Shown here piece by piece: positions 1 to 7,046 of a DNA stretch of 9,425 nucleotides; position 1 is the stretch's first letter; every line of letters begins with the position of its first letter. Below the pieces are notes generated by a model that saw nothing but the letters and a program-made list of their open reading frames with translations, had not been told where the DNA came from and did not search any database. This stretch comes from Acidobacteria bacterium AH-259-G07. Lineage in GTDB: Bacteria > Acidobacteriota > UBA6911 > RPQK01 > JADFOI01. The position numbers and the translations under genes are program-made. The DNA is taken from NCBI GenBank assembly GCA_027717925.1, contig JALLON010000095.1, forward strand, positions 1 to 9,425, written 5' to 3'.

Positions 1-19
1 CTAAGACAATTAAGCGACG

Positions 20-742
20 ATGAACTTGAACAAGCAGAAAGCATTGGTCGAAAACTGGCCTCCGCTTGCAGCGATTGAGCAAGAGAAAGACCGTCGAGCG
101 AGAAACAAGATTCAGTCTTACTATCCAGACGCTGGTCCGCTACGCCGGGAACTCTACCCTAAGCACTTGAGTTTCTTTGCTGCCGGAAAGAAACACCGGG
201 AGCGGGCCTTCATCGCGGCCAACAAGATCGGAAAAACGGAAGGTGTGGGGGGATATGAGATAACGTGCCACATGACGGGACGCTACCCGTCTTGGTGGCC
301 TGGCCGCAAATTCGATCACCCGGTCAACGTCTGGGCCTGCGGGGACACATCCAAGTCCGTGCGTGAGATCTTGCAGGACAAGATGCTGGGACCAATGGGC
401 AATTTTGGTATAGGTATGATACCGGCTGATTCCATCGTCCACACGGTGGCCAAGGCTGGCGTCGCTGATGCGGTTGAGCTGGTGTATATTCGCCACGCTA
501 CCGGGAAGAACTCAGTGCTCACCTTTAAAAGCTATGATCAGCGCCGTGAGGCTTTCCAAGGCACGGACATGGACATCATTTGGCTCGACGAAGAGCCGCC
601 CATGAATATCTACGCTGAGTGTCTACTAAGGACGATGGTGAGCAACGGGCTGGTGCTTTTGACCTTCACGCCGCTTCTGGGTCTGACGGAGCTGGTATTA
701 TCGTTTTTGCCAGGAGGTAGGTTACAAGAAAATGCCAGCTAA
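20..742 (+). pseudogene. Phage terminase large subunit, N-terminal ATPase fragment
   Basis: TerL is the packaging motor ATPase and nuclease that cuts concatemeric phage DNA and pumps it into the prohead. Residues 35-110 match the usual TerL opening (YYPD.GPLRR.LYPKH, then HRER, then the GRYP-WW block). Walker A is AANKIGKT at residues 66-73, Walker B with the catalytic acid is IIWLDEE at 186-192, and the coupling motif LTFTP is at 214-218. The protein ends at residue 240, whereas relatives run to roughly 430-500 residues, so the RNase-H-like nuclease half is missing. The last ~10 residues look unrelated. The ATG is the first start after an in-frame TAA at 11-13; the ribosome binding site is weak. 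The stop lies 21 bp from the 3' end of the convergent GH65 gene. I infer a truncated prophage remnant that cannot package DNA. Family is confident; loss of function is inferred from length. Confidence 0.85.
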
Positions 743-763
743 ATCAAAGCCCCAACGCTGTTT

Positions 764-3700
764 TTATGCTATTTTTACAAATTCTGCCTTGCCAGGCTGA
801 AACTTGATTTCCTTACCGAGTATTTTAACAGGAACCCGTTTCCTGCCCCTTCCTTCAATCCTCACTTTGACATATTGCTTTGTGAATTCGAGCCCATACC
901 AGGTGTTTCTGTGACAGATTTTGAAGGCAAGATTAATCCAGCGCTCTGGCATGTGTGGGTTTATCTCAGGCATCTTGCCGGAAAGCCGTATCCCTGCAAA
1001 ATACCTTGTGATGAGGTCAAGTGTTGCAGCCATCACGCCACAGTGTATTCCCTCGATCGTGGTCCCCCCCTGCGTGTCGAAGATGTCACTTTCCATCGCC
1101 TCCATGAACCAATTCCACGCCTGACCGCCAGCATCTATGTAGCTGGAAATTACCCCGTGGACGACCTTGCTAAGCGTCGAACCATGACTGGTTCTCTTCT
1201 CGTAGTATTCATAGTTGTCCTTGAGGAGCTCAAGCGCATCGTCCACACGGTACCCCAGCTGGGTCAAGATGTGGGTTACTTCCTCAGGCGCAAGGAGGTA
1301 GAACATCATGAGGACATCGGCTTGCTTTGCCACTTTATAACTGTCTGGAGAGTCACCTTCAGCCTTCAAGAGGCGATCCATGCGCCGGACGTTGCCATAT
1401 TTCTCGCGATAATAATCCCAATCAAGTTCTTTGAGGTCCATGTACCCGTCGAATGGGCTGATGATCTTCCTGTCCAGCCACGAGATATTCATCCGCTTTG
1501 TCATTTCCTTCCACTTTTTGGTCTCCGCGACCTCGAAGCCCGTCTTGTTTTTGAGCTCCTCCAGCTTTTTTTCCGGAATCCTGTCTAATAGCTCAAGAGC
1601 CTTTACAAGGAGCCATACGACCATCACGTTCGTGTAGGCATTGTCCTTAAGACCATGTTCTTCAGCGTCAGGGAGTTTCTCATGAAACTCATCCGGCCCC
1701 ATCACCCCTTCAATGTGGTATCTCCTTGTGTTTTCATCTAAACACGCGATGCTGGCCCAGAAGCGAGCAATTTCCAGCATCATTTCGGCTCCATAATCTT
1801 CGAGGAATTTCCTATCACCTGTGTCTGAGACATATTTCCACACACTATAGAAGACACCGATAGATACATGTCTCTGCCGGCGGCTCAGGTCCGGTCCCCA
1901 AGTCCCGTCTTTCGGATTGTAATGGATGATTGGGGTTTCCTCGCTACCGTCATTCGCAGTTTGCCAAGGATACATAGCACCCTTGTACCCATTCTGCCTG
2001 GCGTGTTTTCTTGCAGCGTCCAGGCGTTTGTACCTGAACAGGAGGTGAGCACGCGTGATTTCAGGGAAGTGAAGATTAAAAAAAGGCAGGATAAAAAGCT
2101 CATCCCAGAAGATATGTCCCCTGTAAGCCTCTCCGTGAAGACCGCGGGCCGGTATTCCAGCATCGATACCCCTGTTGTGAGGAGATGCCGTGACAAGCAA
2201 GTGGTAAATGTGCAAGCGAGCGACCTTTTGCACGAACCTGTCACCGACAATCCTGATGTCCGCCTTGTCCCAAAGGGCCTTCCAGGCTCTTGCGTGTGGA
2301 CGGTAAACGCTTTTGAAAGTCTTGACTCGGGAAACAACATCGGCCCCGACCTTCTCAGGGCTTGAGACACCCTGGTCCAGGGAAGTGTAGATGCTGACCA
2401 ATTTATCCACTGTGTATGTGGAGTTTTCTCGGGCAGCGATCTCGATTTCTTCGGCTATCTTCCCCTTCTCCTGGGAGATATACTTCCTGACTACCAGCGG
2501 TTTTCCCTTCTCATAGACGACTGTCTTGGCATTCATCACTATCTGGTACTTTGAGTGCTTGGTTTGGACGTGAAGGAATATTCCGTCTTTTGTTTTTCCT
2601 TGAGCCACGCTGGCTAGGTGCTTTGAATTCAGCTGGCGGTAACGTGCAACACCAGCATTAATCACACTTCCATCAAGTGAGGATCGTATGGAGATTGTGT
2701 TTGAATAGTTGAGGGGGGTGATATCATACCTGATGGCGCAAACGTGCGGGTTCGCCATGCTTGCGAGCCGCGTGCTGTGGACCCGGGTAATCCTGCCAAG
2801 CCAGTCCTTGCAGACGATGAATCTTTCCATCACCCCCTCGGCCATATTCAAGGTTTGCTGATAGCTGAGCAGTTCCATGTTCAGGGGGCTTGTAAAATTC
2901 CCGGCTCCAATCTTGAATTCAATAGGGAGCCAGTTGGGGCAATTGACAAAGTCGTTGTTGTAAATCTTCCTATCCTGAATCTGCGTGGCGAGCTTGTTGT
3001 AGATGCCGGCAATATAGGTTCCAGGGTAGTGCACATCTGATGCGCCCTCTCCCTCAAAGCAGCCTCTGGTACCCAGATATCCGTTTCCAACCGTGCACAG
3101 TGTTTCCCTCAGCTTCTCGTCCTCTGGATCAAAGCCTTCATAAGTGAGGAGCCAGCCATCCTGTTCGATGCCGCACTGAAACCAATTCTCTATTTCTTGG
3201 ACGCCGATTTCCGCAAGGTCGTGCACAACTGTGTCCGCACCGTGGTGCTTGAGTGTCTCACCGTCAACATCTCGGGCTATTCCAAGTGTCAGTCCGAAAT
3301 TTCCGTTTCTGCCTGCTTGCACGCCGGAGATGGCATCTTCGACAACCATGCACTGGCCGGGCATAAGGCCAAGCTTCTTGGCAGCTGTGACAAAGATATC
3401 GGAGTTGGGTTTTCCTTGTAGCTTCAGTTCGTGCGACGTGTCACCGTCTACCCGTACTTCAAAAAGATTCTCGATTTTCGCAAGCTGCAAGATCAGCTGG
3501 CAGTTCCGGCTGGAAGACGCCACAGCGACTTTAATGCCCTTTTTCTTAAGGCTCTTAATGAATTCGACCGAAGTCTCGAACACGTGCGGTCCCTCACGTT
3601 GCAGCATATCCTGGAAGTCCAGGTTCTTTCTATTTCCCAGCCCGCAAATGGTTTCGCGATCGGGAGAATCATCGAGTTGTCCGTAGGGCAGATCGATACC

Positions 3701-3928
3701 TCTTGATTCCAGGAAGCTCTTTATGCCTTCAAGTCTTGGTTTCCCGTCCACGTATTGCCGGTAATCGTTTTCGCGGTCAAATGGCGCGAAGGGCTTGTTT
3801 TCCCTCTCTGAAATCTTTTGAAGAAAATTGTTGAACATCTGTTCCCAGGCCAGCGCGTGTAGGCGGGCCGTTCCGGTAATAACGCCGTCCAGATCAAACA
3901 CTGCACCTTTGAATTGTGTCGAAGCCAA
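764..3928 (-). CDS. Bifunctional beta-phosphoglucomutase / GH65 disaccharide phosphorylase
   Basis: A 1054-residue cytoplasmic fusion. Residues 1-250 are a HAD phosphomutase: nucleophile D12 and acid/base D14 in FDLDGV, H24 equivalent to beta-PGM His20, motif II S138, K173 in KPNSDIF, and E197-D198 in VVEDA. Residues ~258-1054 are a GH65 inverting phosphorylase: FWDE at 607-610, the probable general acid E747 in GPDEFHE (744-750), KQADVL at 868-873, and the phosphate-binding loop TSHGSTLS at 913-920. The length equals the sum of the two families. The GH65 half would split an alpha-disaccharide (trehalose most likely; kojibiose, nigerose, maltose or trehalose-6-P possible) with phosphate into beta-glucose-1-P and a second sugar, and the HAD half would convert beta-glucose-1-P to glucose-6-P. 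The start is TTG, preceded by AGGGGG about six bases upstream; the FDLDG motif then sits at the normal distance. It is the second gene of an operon, 31 bp after the upstream phosphatase. Substrate is not decided by sequence. Confidence 0.93.
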   Translation of the reverse strand: MASTQFKGAVFDLDGVITGTARLHALAWEQMFNNFLQKISERENKPFAPFDRENDYRQYVDGKPRLEGIKSFLESRGIDLPYGQLDDSPDRETICGLGNRKNLDFQDMLQREGPHVFETSVEFIKSLKKKGIKVAVASSSRNCQLILQLAKIENLFEVRVDGDTSHELKLQGKPNSDIFVTAAKKLGLMPGQCMVVEDAISGVQAGRNGNFGLTLGIARDVDGETLKHHGADTVVHDLAEIGVQEIENWFQCGIEQDGWLLTYEGFDPEDEKLRETLCTVGNGYLGTRGCFEGEGASDVHYPGTYIAGIYNKLATQIQDRKIYNNDFVNCPNWLPIEFKIGAGNFTSPLNMELLSYQQTLNMAEGVMERFIVCKDWLGRITRVHSTRLASMANPHVCAIRYDITPLNYSNTISIRSSLDGSVINAGVARYRQLNSKHLASVAQGKTKDGIFLHVQTKHSKYQIVMNAKTVVYEKGKPLVVRKYISQEKGKIAEEIEIAARENSTYTVDKLVSIYTSLDQGVSSPEKVGADVVSRVKTFKSVYRPHARAWKALWDKADIRIVGDRFVQKVARLHIYHLLVTASPHNRGIDAGIPARGLHGEAYRGHIFWDELFILPFFNLHFPEITRAHLLFRYKRLDAARKHARQNGYKGAMYPWQTANDGSEETPIIHYNPKDGTWGPDLSRRQRHVSIGVFYSVWKYVSDTGDRKFLEDYGAEMMLEIARFWASIACLDENTRRYHIEGVMGPDEFHEKLPDAEEHGLKDNAYTNVMVVWLLVKALELLDRIPEKKLEELKNKTGFEVAETKKWKEMTKRMNISWLDRKIISPFDGYMDLKELDWDYYREKYGNVRRMDRLLKAEGDSPDSYKVAKQADVLMMFYLLAPEEVTHILTQLGYRVDDALELLKDNYEYYEKRTSHGSTLSKVVHGVISSYIDAGGQAWNWFMEAMESDIFDTQGGTTIEGIHCGVMAATLDLITRYFAGIRLSGKMPEINPHMPERWINLAFKICHRNTWYGLEFTKQYVKVRIEGRGRKRVPVKILGKEIKFQPGKAEFVKIA

Positions 3929-3933
3929 TCCTT

Positions 3934-3939
3934 CCCCCT
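3934..3939 (-). promoter_or_regulatory. Ribosome binding site for the TTG-started fusion gene
   Basis: On the minus strand the bases before the start read TAGGGGGAAGGA and then TTG. The G-rich block ends about five to six bases before the TTG. No ATG or GTG in this frame gives a better-placed N-terminus, so this site decides the unusual start. It lies wholly inside the 31-bp gap after the upstream phosphatase gene. Confidence 0.6.
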
Positions 3940-3959
3940 ATTTGCTCAGAAGTTCCGTG

Positions 3960-5117
3960 TTAGTCCGACAGAAAATTCAATATCGTCACTAGCATGTCCG
4001 GTTCTGGGACAATGACGGAATTCGAACATACACTGCGCACTTGGTAGGCAAGGTCGTTATTTTTCGTTACAAAAATGGACCAAGTGTCGCGTGTTTTTCG
4101 CATCGACGCCTCTATCATTGCAACGTCCGGAGATGTATCCCCGCAAATGAGGTGGGGGCCATTTGCCATGTCGAGGTCTAATTCCCTGTCGAGATAGTTC
4201 ACAGCATCGGCCTTGTCGAAGGCTCTGTGTCCGGATTGCGGATCCTCAATCGTAAGGATTATCTCGATATCAAGGCCGGTGTCCTCAATTCTGAAATTCT
4301 CGTGTTTAGGATCTGCTTCAGAGACAAGACTCACGATCTTTTTGAGGAAGTCCTCTGATTCATCTTCAGGTATGGACTGGCTTATATCCTGTCTTGCTAT
4401 TGTCGTCTGGCCGAATTTAAACTGGAATCCAGAGCCGATGAGCGAAAACTTCTCAAAGGTTGGCTGTTTTACGAGGTTGCGAAGTCTTTCGTTGAGTTCG
4501 TCTATCAGCATTTGTTTTCTTTCATTTATCGGATAGGCTCTTCGTCTTCCATTGAGATCAATCAGTTCTCTACCTTTTGAAGCTGCATAAACGAAGGTTT
4601 TCTGCGGATTGACGCTGACGTCAACGATCCCAGGAGCTTCAAGCGGAGCAGAGGTAACGATTATGGGACTGACAGTTCTGTTTTTGGCAAAGCGGGTGAG
4701 AAAAACGGAATTGTAAACGGACTGAACAGAAGAGCGGTACCTGCCGCAATAGTTGTTTATGGTCCCGTCGCGGTCAGTAATGAAGCAGTTGAATTGAAGA
4801 CCTTGTAACCTTTGTGCGCCGCTGTCCACCTTCTTGCGGAACCCGGGATGAAGTTTTTCAAGATACTTGATGAATTCCTCCTCGCCATTCTCAAGATAGA
4901 AAATATCTTTTTTCATTTCCATGATCTCGTAACTCAGATCTACTTTGATCTTTTTCGAGTCATCTAGCAAGAGGAGTCGCTTTTCGTTCTCTGAAGGAAT
5001 GCCCTCGAGCGAGGCGAGGATGCTTGTTAGAGACTCTATCCTTCCTGGCTCTGTGTGCTGGCCCATGAGGATGTTTTCCACGATCTCGAGGCGAACTATG
5101 GCGCTTTGAGCCATCAT
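3960..5117 (-). CDS. HAD-family phosphatase, trehalose-6-phosphate phosphatase-like
   Basis: A 385-residue cytoplasmic protein. The HAD signature starts late: DRDGT at 115-119 holds nucleophile D115 and acid/base D117, motif II is the TS of IVTSAP (155-156), and the metal-binding end motif is GDTSPDVAM at 326-334. A cap-like insert lies between about 200 and 300. The motifs and layout resemble OtsB-type sugar phosphatases. The first ~105 residues are charged and helical and I do not recognise them; OtsB proteins are usually ~250 residues, so this extension is unusual. The start is one of two adjacent ATGs with only a weak ribosome binding site. The gene heads an operon whose next gene is the HAD-GH65 fusion, which suggests a role in trehalose or alpha-glucoside phosphate metabolism: trehalose-6-P to trehalose plus phosphate, both then usable by the phosphorylase. 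No trehalose-6-P synthase is in the window. Another sugar-phosphate substrate is possible. Confidence 0.75.
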   Translation of the reverse strand: MMAQSAIVRLEIVENILMGQHTEPGRIESLTSILASLEGIPSENEKRLLLLDDSKKIKVDLSYEIMEMKKDIFYLENGEEEFIKYLEKLHPGFRKKVDSGAQRLQGLQFNCFITDRDGTINNYCGRYRSSVQSVYNSVFLTRFAKNRTVSPIIVTSAPLEAPGIVDVSVNPQKTFVYAASKGRELIDLNGRRRAYPINERKQMLIDELNERLRNLVKQPTFEKFSLIGSGFQFKFGQTTIARQDISQSIPEDESEDFLKKIVSLVSEADPKHENFRIEDTGLDIEIILTIEDPQSGHRAFDKADAVNYLDRELDLDMANGPHLICGDTSPDVAMIEASMRKTRDTWSIFVTKNNDLAYQVRSVCSNSVIVPEPDMLVTILNFLSD

Positions 5118-5165
5118 CTCGTAGAACTTTCTTAACGTGCGAATCTGTTGCTTACTGATAAGGGT

Positions 5166-5171
5166 ATTATA
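5166..5171 (-). promoter_or_regulatory. Candidate -10 element for the HAD/GH65 operon
   Basis: The minus strand reads a perfect TATAAT here, about 49 bases before the first ATG of the HAD phosphatase, implying a leader of roughly 40 bases. No good TTGACA-like -35 is present at 16-18 bp. A short inverted repeat, CGAGG and CCTCG (5183-5187 and 5196-5200), sits where the -35 would be and could be a regulator site. Placement supports it; the missing -35 weakens it. Confidence 0.35.
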
Positions 5172-5305
5172 GTTATCCTTGCCGAGGAGAGGGTACCTCG
5201 CTCTGGCTCAGTTGGAGAGGGATATTATTGCGGAGCGGGTGGAGAATCAACTGGTCGGTTTGGAATAGCAGCCCTGCTGAGGATTCTAGGTGAATGACGA
5301 GCACT

Positions 5306-5521
5306 TTAGTGCACAGCGACCCACAAACGGCATTTTGCTGCCTCTAGGGGCATTCGGCTGATCCAATTCTTCACTCTTGCCTTGACCAGTATCATTTTGG
5401 GAGTCCCCGTGGCATCCTGAGTCAAGGTCTGGCCAATCCGGATGCCGATTTCCTGGCCCGAAACCATCTCTCCTTCGAGAAGATGTGACTGGATAAGTTT
5501 CTGTGCAACGTTCAGTTGCAT
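5306..5521 (-). pseudogene. Aconitate hydratase N-terminal fragment
   Basis: Aconitase isomerises citrate to isocitrate in the TCA cycle using a [4Fe-4S] cluster. Residues 1-40 (5402-5521) read like the start of the Aquifex-type enzyme: LNVAQKLIQSHLLEGEM, then EIGIRI, then QTLTQDATGT. In relatives a D usually precedes QTLTQD; here it is G30. After DATGT the expected continuation (MAYLQFEA-like) is absent and the remaining 31 residues are unrelated. The cluster cysteines and the active-site domains of this ~650-residue enzyme are all missing. The ATG is kept, with AGG about five bases upstream, so the fragment retains its original start region. It lies between the HAD operon promoter region and a transposase fragment, consistent with breakage by recombination. 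The N-terminal match is strong; the rest is not recognised. Confidence 0.7.
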
Positions 5522-5720
5522 GATGCCTATTCAATTAGAAGGATTAAGTTTAAACTCTGTGCTGCGGCGTCGGAATCATCCGGCCTAACTCTGCCACGTC
5601 GTAGCAGATGGGGCGTGGGAAACGGGGGCCAGATGATCTCATCCCACCGTTGCCAACCAGATTCTGTAAAATCGACTCCGTTCATGGAAGGGTCGAATAA
5701 AGGGCATACGATGAGTTGAA
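5522..5720. other. Non-coding gap between aconitase and transposase fragments
   Basis: I see no convincing gene or RNA here. There is a nested weak dyad: GATGA (5632-5636) with TCATC (5639-5643), flanked by AACGG (5621-5625) and CCGTT (5647-5651). The stretch separates the start of the aconitase fragment from the abrupt start of transposase homology, so it may contain the recombination junction. Confidence 0.4.
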
Positions 5721-6008
5721 GTGTATGGCAGCCAGCAAGCGCACCAACAGGCCGATCTGGTTGGACCCCGCTATGTCAAAAAAGACGGGCGTTTCTACAG
5801 TTTCAACGTCATTGATTTAGAGAGCTACCTGGCAGCCATTAATCCCTGTCGGAGCAAAGGAGATGAGGCGGTTGCCCAGGATCTACTTCGGACTTGGAAG
5901 ACGATCGGAAAGCCGGACTTTCTTCAGATGGACAATGAACTCAGCTTCCGTGGCAGTAATCGCCATCCTCATTCTCTCGGTTTGGTTCTTCGGATGTGTC
6001 TGGCTTTT
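5721..6008 (+). pseudogene. DDE integrase-type transposase, internal fragment
   Basis: The 96 residues from the GTG at 5721 match the rve (integrase catalytic) core of an insertion-sequence transposase: ADLVGPRYVKKDGRFYSFN, then a VID strand, RSKGDEAVAQDLL, and FLQMDNELSFRGSNRHP. The first catalytic aspartate is D12 (ADLVG) and the second D71 (MDNE). The final glutamate, expected about 35 residues later in a PWRNGVIE-like block, is absent because homology stops near LRMCLAF at about 6006. The N-terminal DNA-binding part is also absent. The reading frame itself continues to 6485, but with proline- and arginine-rich sequence that does not look coding. No terminal inverted repeats were found. 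This is a dead transposon piece whose right edge is fused to another gene. Confidence 0.8.
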
Positions 6009-6012
6009 AGGG

Positions 6013-6402
6013 GTGCAGACCACGCAGCTACAAGACGGAAAAGATCTGCTCAGATTTCTGACCGTGCCCCGCCGTCGCGGAAGCTTTCTCCACGCCCAGG
6101 CGGGGGTCTTCCTTTGGGATGCGGGAGCACTCGAGCACTACAAGCACGAAAAATCTTGGCCGGATCTCGACGAGCTTATCTTGACCAACTTTGGACTGGC
6201 CAAACGAGGAAACCCTGGTTTGAGCTGTCCCCTTCGGAAAATCCTGCTACCAAAGACGGAAGGCGAGAGTCTTCAGAAGCTCCTAAGAGCAGAGCGGGTC
6301 TCGCAAGCGCACTTGATGCCTACCTACGACAACGTGTTCGAAACATTGAAAGAAGTCTGGGAGTCGGGTGCCCCGGAGAGGACCAACCCGCCAGACGAAT
6401 AG
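6013..6402 (+). pseudogene. Probable FRG-domain protein, C-terminal fragment
   Basis: Read in the frame of 6013 this gives 129 residues that resemble the second half of an FRG domain: RGSFLHAQAGVFLW (residues 22-35; the family has R-x-x-Q-x-GvF), then LRKILLPKTEGESLQKLL (74-91), then the closing LMPTYDNVFETLKEVW helix (101-116). The N-terminal half with the FRG motif is missing, and its place is taken by transposase DNA. The open frame extends upstream to an ATG at 5935 (start at 5863 also possible), but that part is the transposase DNA read in another frame; it happens to encode a hydrophobic stretch (IAILILSVWFFGCVWLLG). FRG-domain proteins are poorly characterised; some are reported near mobile or defence genes. 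Assignment rests on the pattern alone, with moderate certainty. Confidence 0.5.
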
Positions 6403-6422
6403 CCCCTCTCAGAGCCTGTCCT

Positions 6423-6445
6423 GGAAATGTTTCCAAAATGTTTCC
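6423..6445. repeat. Short dyad and direct repeat, operator-like
   Basis: GGAAATGTTTCC (6423-6434) is a dyad with GGAAA and TTTCC arms around TG. AAATGTTTCC is then repeated directly (6425-6434 and 6436-6445). It lies between the FRG fragment stop and the start of the coiled-coil ORF. It could bind a regulator; nothing else supports that. Confidence 0.3.
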
Positions 6446-6481
6446 TATCACCGGCAAGTATTGTCAAATGTTGTGTACGGG

Positions 6482-6748
6482 ATGAGCCGGCCTCGGCTCA
6501 GAGTACAGGAGCTGGAAAATAGCCTTGAGGATCTTCGTACAAATTTAGAATGGGTCAAAGATCTATCTATAGAGAACTCGAAAAAGCTGCTCGATCAGGA
6601 GCTGGAAACTAGCTGGAAAAAGCTGCTCGATGACCTCCAGGAGCCGGAAACTAGTGGGGCAATCCTCGACTCATCCACCCTTGGAGAGTTTAGCCTGCTT
6701 CGCACAGATATCGGTGTTTTTCTCATCTCTCTCGCCGCTCCTCTGTAA
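6482..6748 (+). CDS. Small coiled-coil ORF with internal repeats
   Basis: From ATG 6482 there are 88 residues. Residues 8-55 are strongly charged and heptad-like (RLRVQELENSLEDLRTNLEW, then two KKLLD...ETS-type units), as in a coiled coil; the last 30 residues look less natural. The repeated unit is also a DNA repeat (6506-6654). The upstream ribosome binding site is weak. The 3' half overlaps, on the opposite strand, the unusual C-terminal extension of the GGYPGPNHRMP protein, so at most one of the two is likely to be genuine in 6595-6748. Over 6482-6655 this strand looks more protein-like. No family is recognised; it may be another gene fragment. Confidence 0.35.
   Translation: MSRPRLRVQELENSLEDLRTNLEWVKDLSIENSKKLLDQELETSWKKLLDDLQEPETSGAILDSSTLGEFSLLRTDIGVFLISLAAPL
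6506..6654 (+). repeat. Imperfect direct repeats inside the coiled-coil ORF
   Basis: AAAAAGCTGCTCGAT occurs exactly twice (6581-6595 and 6617-6631, period 36). CAGGAGCTGGAAACTAG occurs at 6596-6612, with near copies at 6506-6522 (AAATAG ending) and 6638-6654 (GAGCCGG variant). The spacings are multiples of three (36, 42, 90), so the repeats keep the plus-strand frame and look like internal duplication of a coiled-coil coding unit. Confidence 0.75.
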
Positions 6749-7044
6749 TGTTCGAAAAATTCATGAACTTCCTTTTCCACTGGCTTGGGTATTCGAGGGA
6801 GCTTGTACCTGATTTTCAGCGAAGCCCCCTGTCCACTGGGAGGTTCTGCCAGAACGGTATCGCCTTCTTTCATTTCAGACCGCATCACTTGAACACACGC
6901 TGGCATTCGGTGATTTGGTCCAGGGTATCCTCCTACGTGGCGGTGAAGTTTTCCGGCCTCCACTTCAATGCCGTCGAGGCCCTTTTGCTCGGCTTCCTGG
7001 AAGAGTCTCGTAAGTTCTTTGCGAAAATCCGGCGAATTGGGCAT
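6595..7044 (-). CDS. Conserved GGYPGPNHRMP-signature protein, C-terminally extended
   Basis: A 149-residue protein. Residues 1-84 (6793-7044) form a compact conserved unit: FRKELTRLFQEAEQKG, IEVEAGKLHRHVGGYPG, PNHRMPACVQVM, GDTVLAEPPSGQGASLKIRY-KLPR. I recognise this as a small uncharacterised bacterial family, usually ending near the LPR, often found (from memory) near HNH or other nuclease genes. No catalytic function is known to me; the His/Arg/Cys cluster (H34, R35, H45, R46, C50) is notable. Here the frame runs on for 65 residues: the first ~25 are plausible helix, the rest is serine- and arginine-rich and antisense to the coiled-coil repeats, suggesting a lost stop. The ATG is 2 bp beyond the stop of the GIY-YIG-like gene, so the two are almost certainly cotranscribed. 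Confidence 0.7.
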   Translation of the reverse strand: MPNSPDFRKELTRLFQEAEQKGLDGIEVEAGKLHRHVGGYPGPNHRMPACVQVMRSEMKEGDTVLAEPPSGQGASLKIRYKLPRIPKPVEKEVHEFFEHYRGAAREMRKTPISVRSRLNSPRVDESRIAPLVSGSWRSSSSFFQLVSSS

Positions 7045-7046
7045 CC

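Noticed and set aside
875..1588. Long plus-strand open frame (237 codons)
   Set aside because: It is antisense to the GH65 domain, which has complete family motifs; the plus-strand reading shows no domain.
1868..2365. Open frames on both strands inside the GH65 gene
   Set aside because: They are shadow frames of the fusion gene, with no recognisable protein.
3197..3686. Overlapping plus-strand open frames opposite the HAD domain
   Set aside because: They are antisense to well-formed beta-phosphoglucomutase motifs.
5205..5270. tRNA-like D-arm (GGCTCAGTTGGAGAGG)
   Set aside because: No matching acceptor stem, anticodon stem or T-loop could be found around it.
6368..6481. N-terminal extension of the coiled-coil ORF upstream of ATG 6482
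   Set aside because: It overlaps the FRG fragment end and is low-quality sequence; ATG 6482 gives the charged helical part.
6009..6485. Continuation of the transposase frame to 6485
   Set aside because: It is Pro/Arg-rich with no transposase motifs, while another frame over the same DNA gives an FRG-like sequence.
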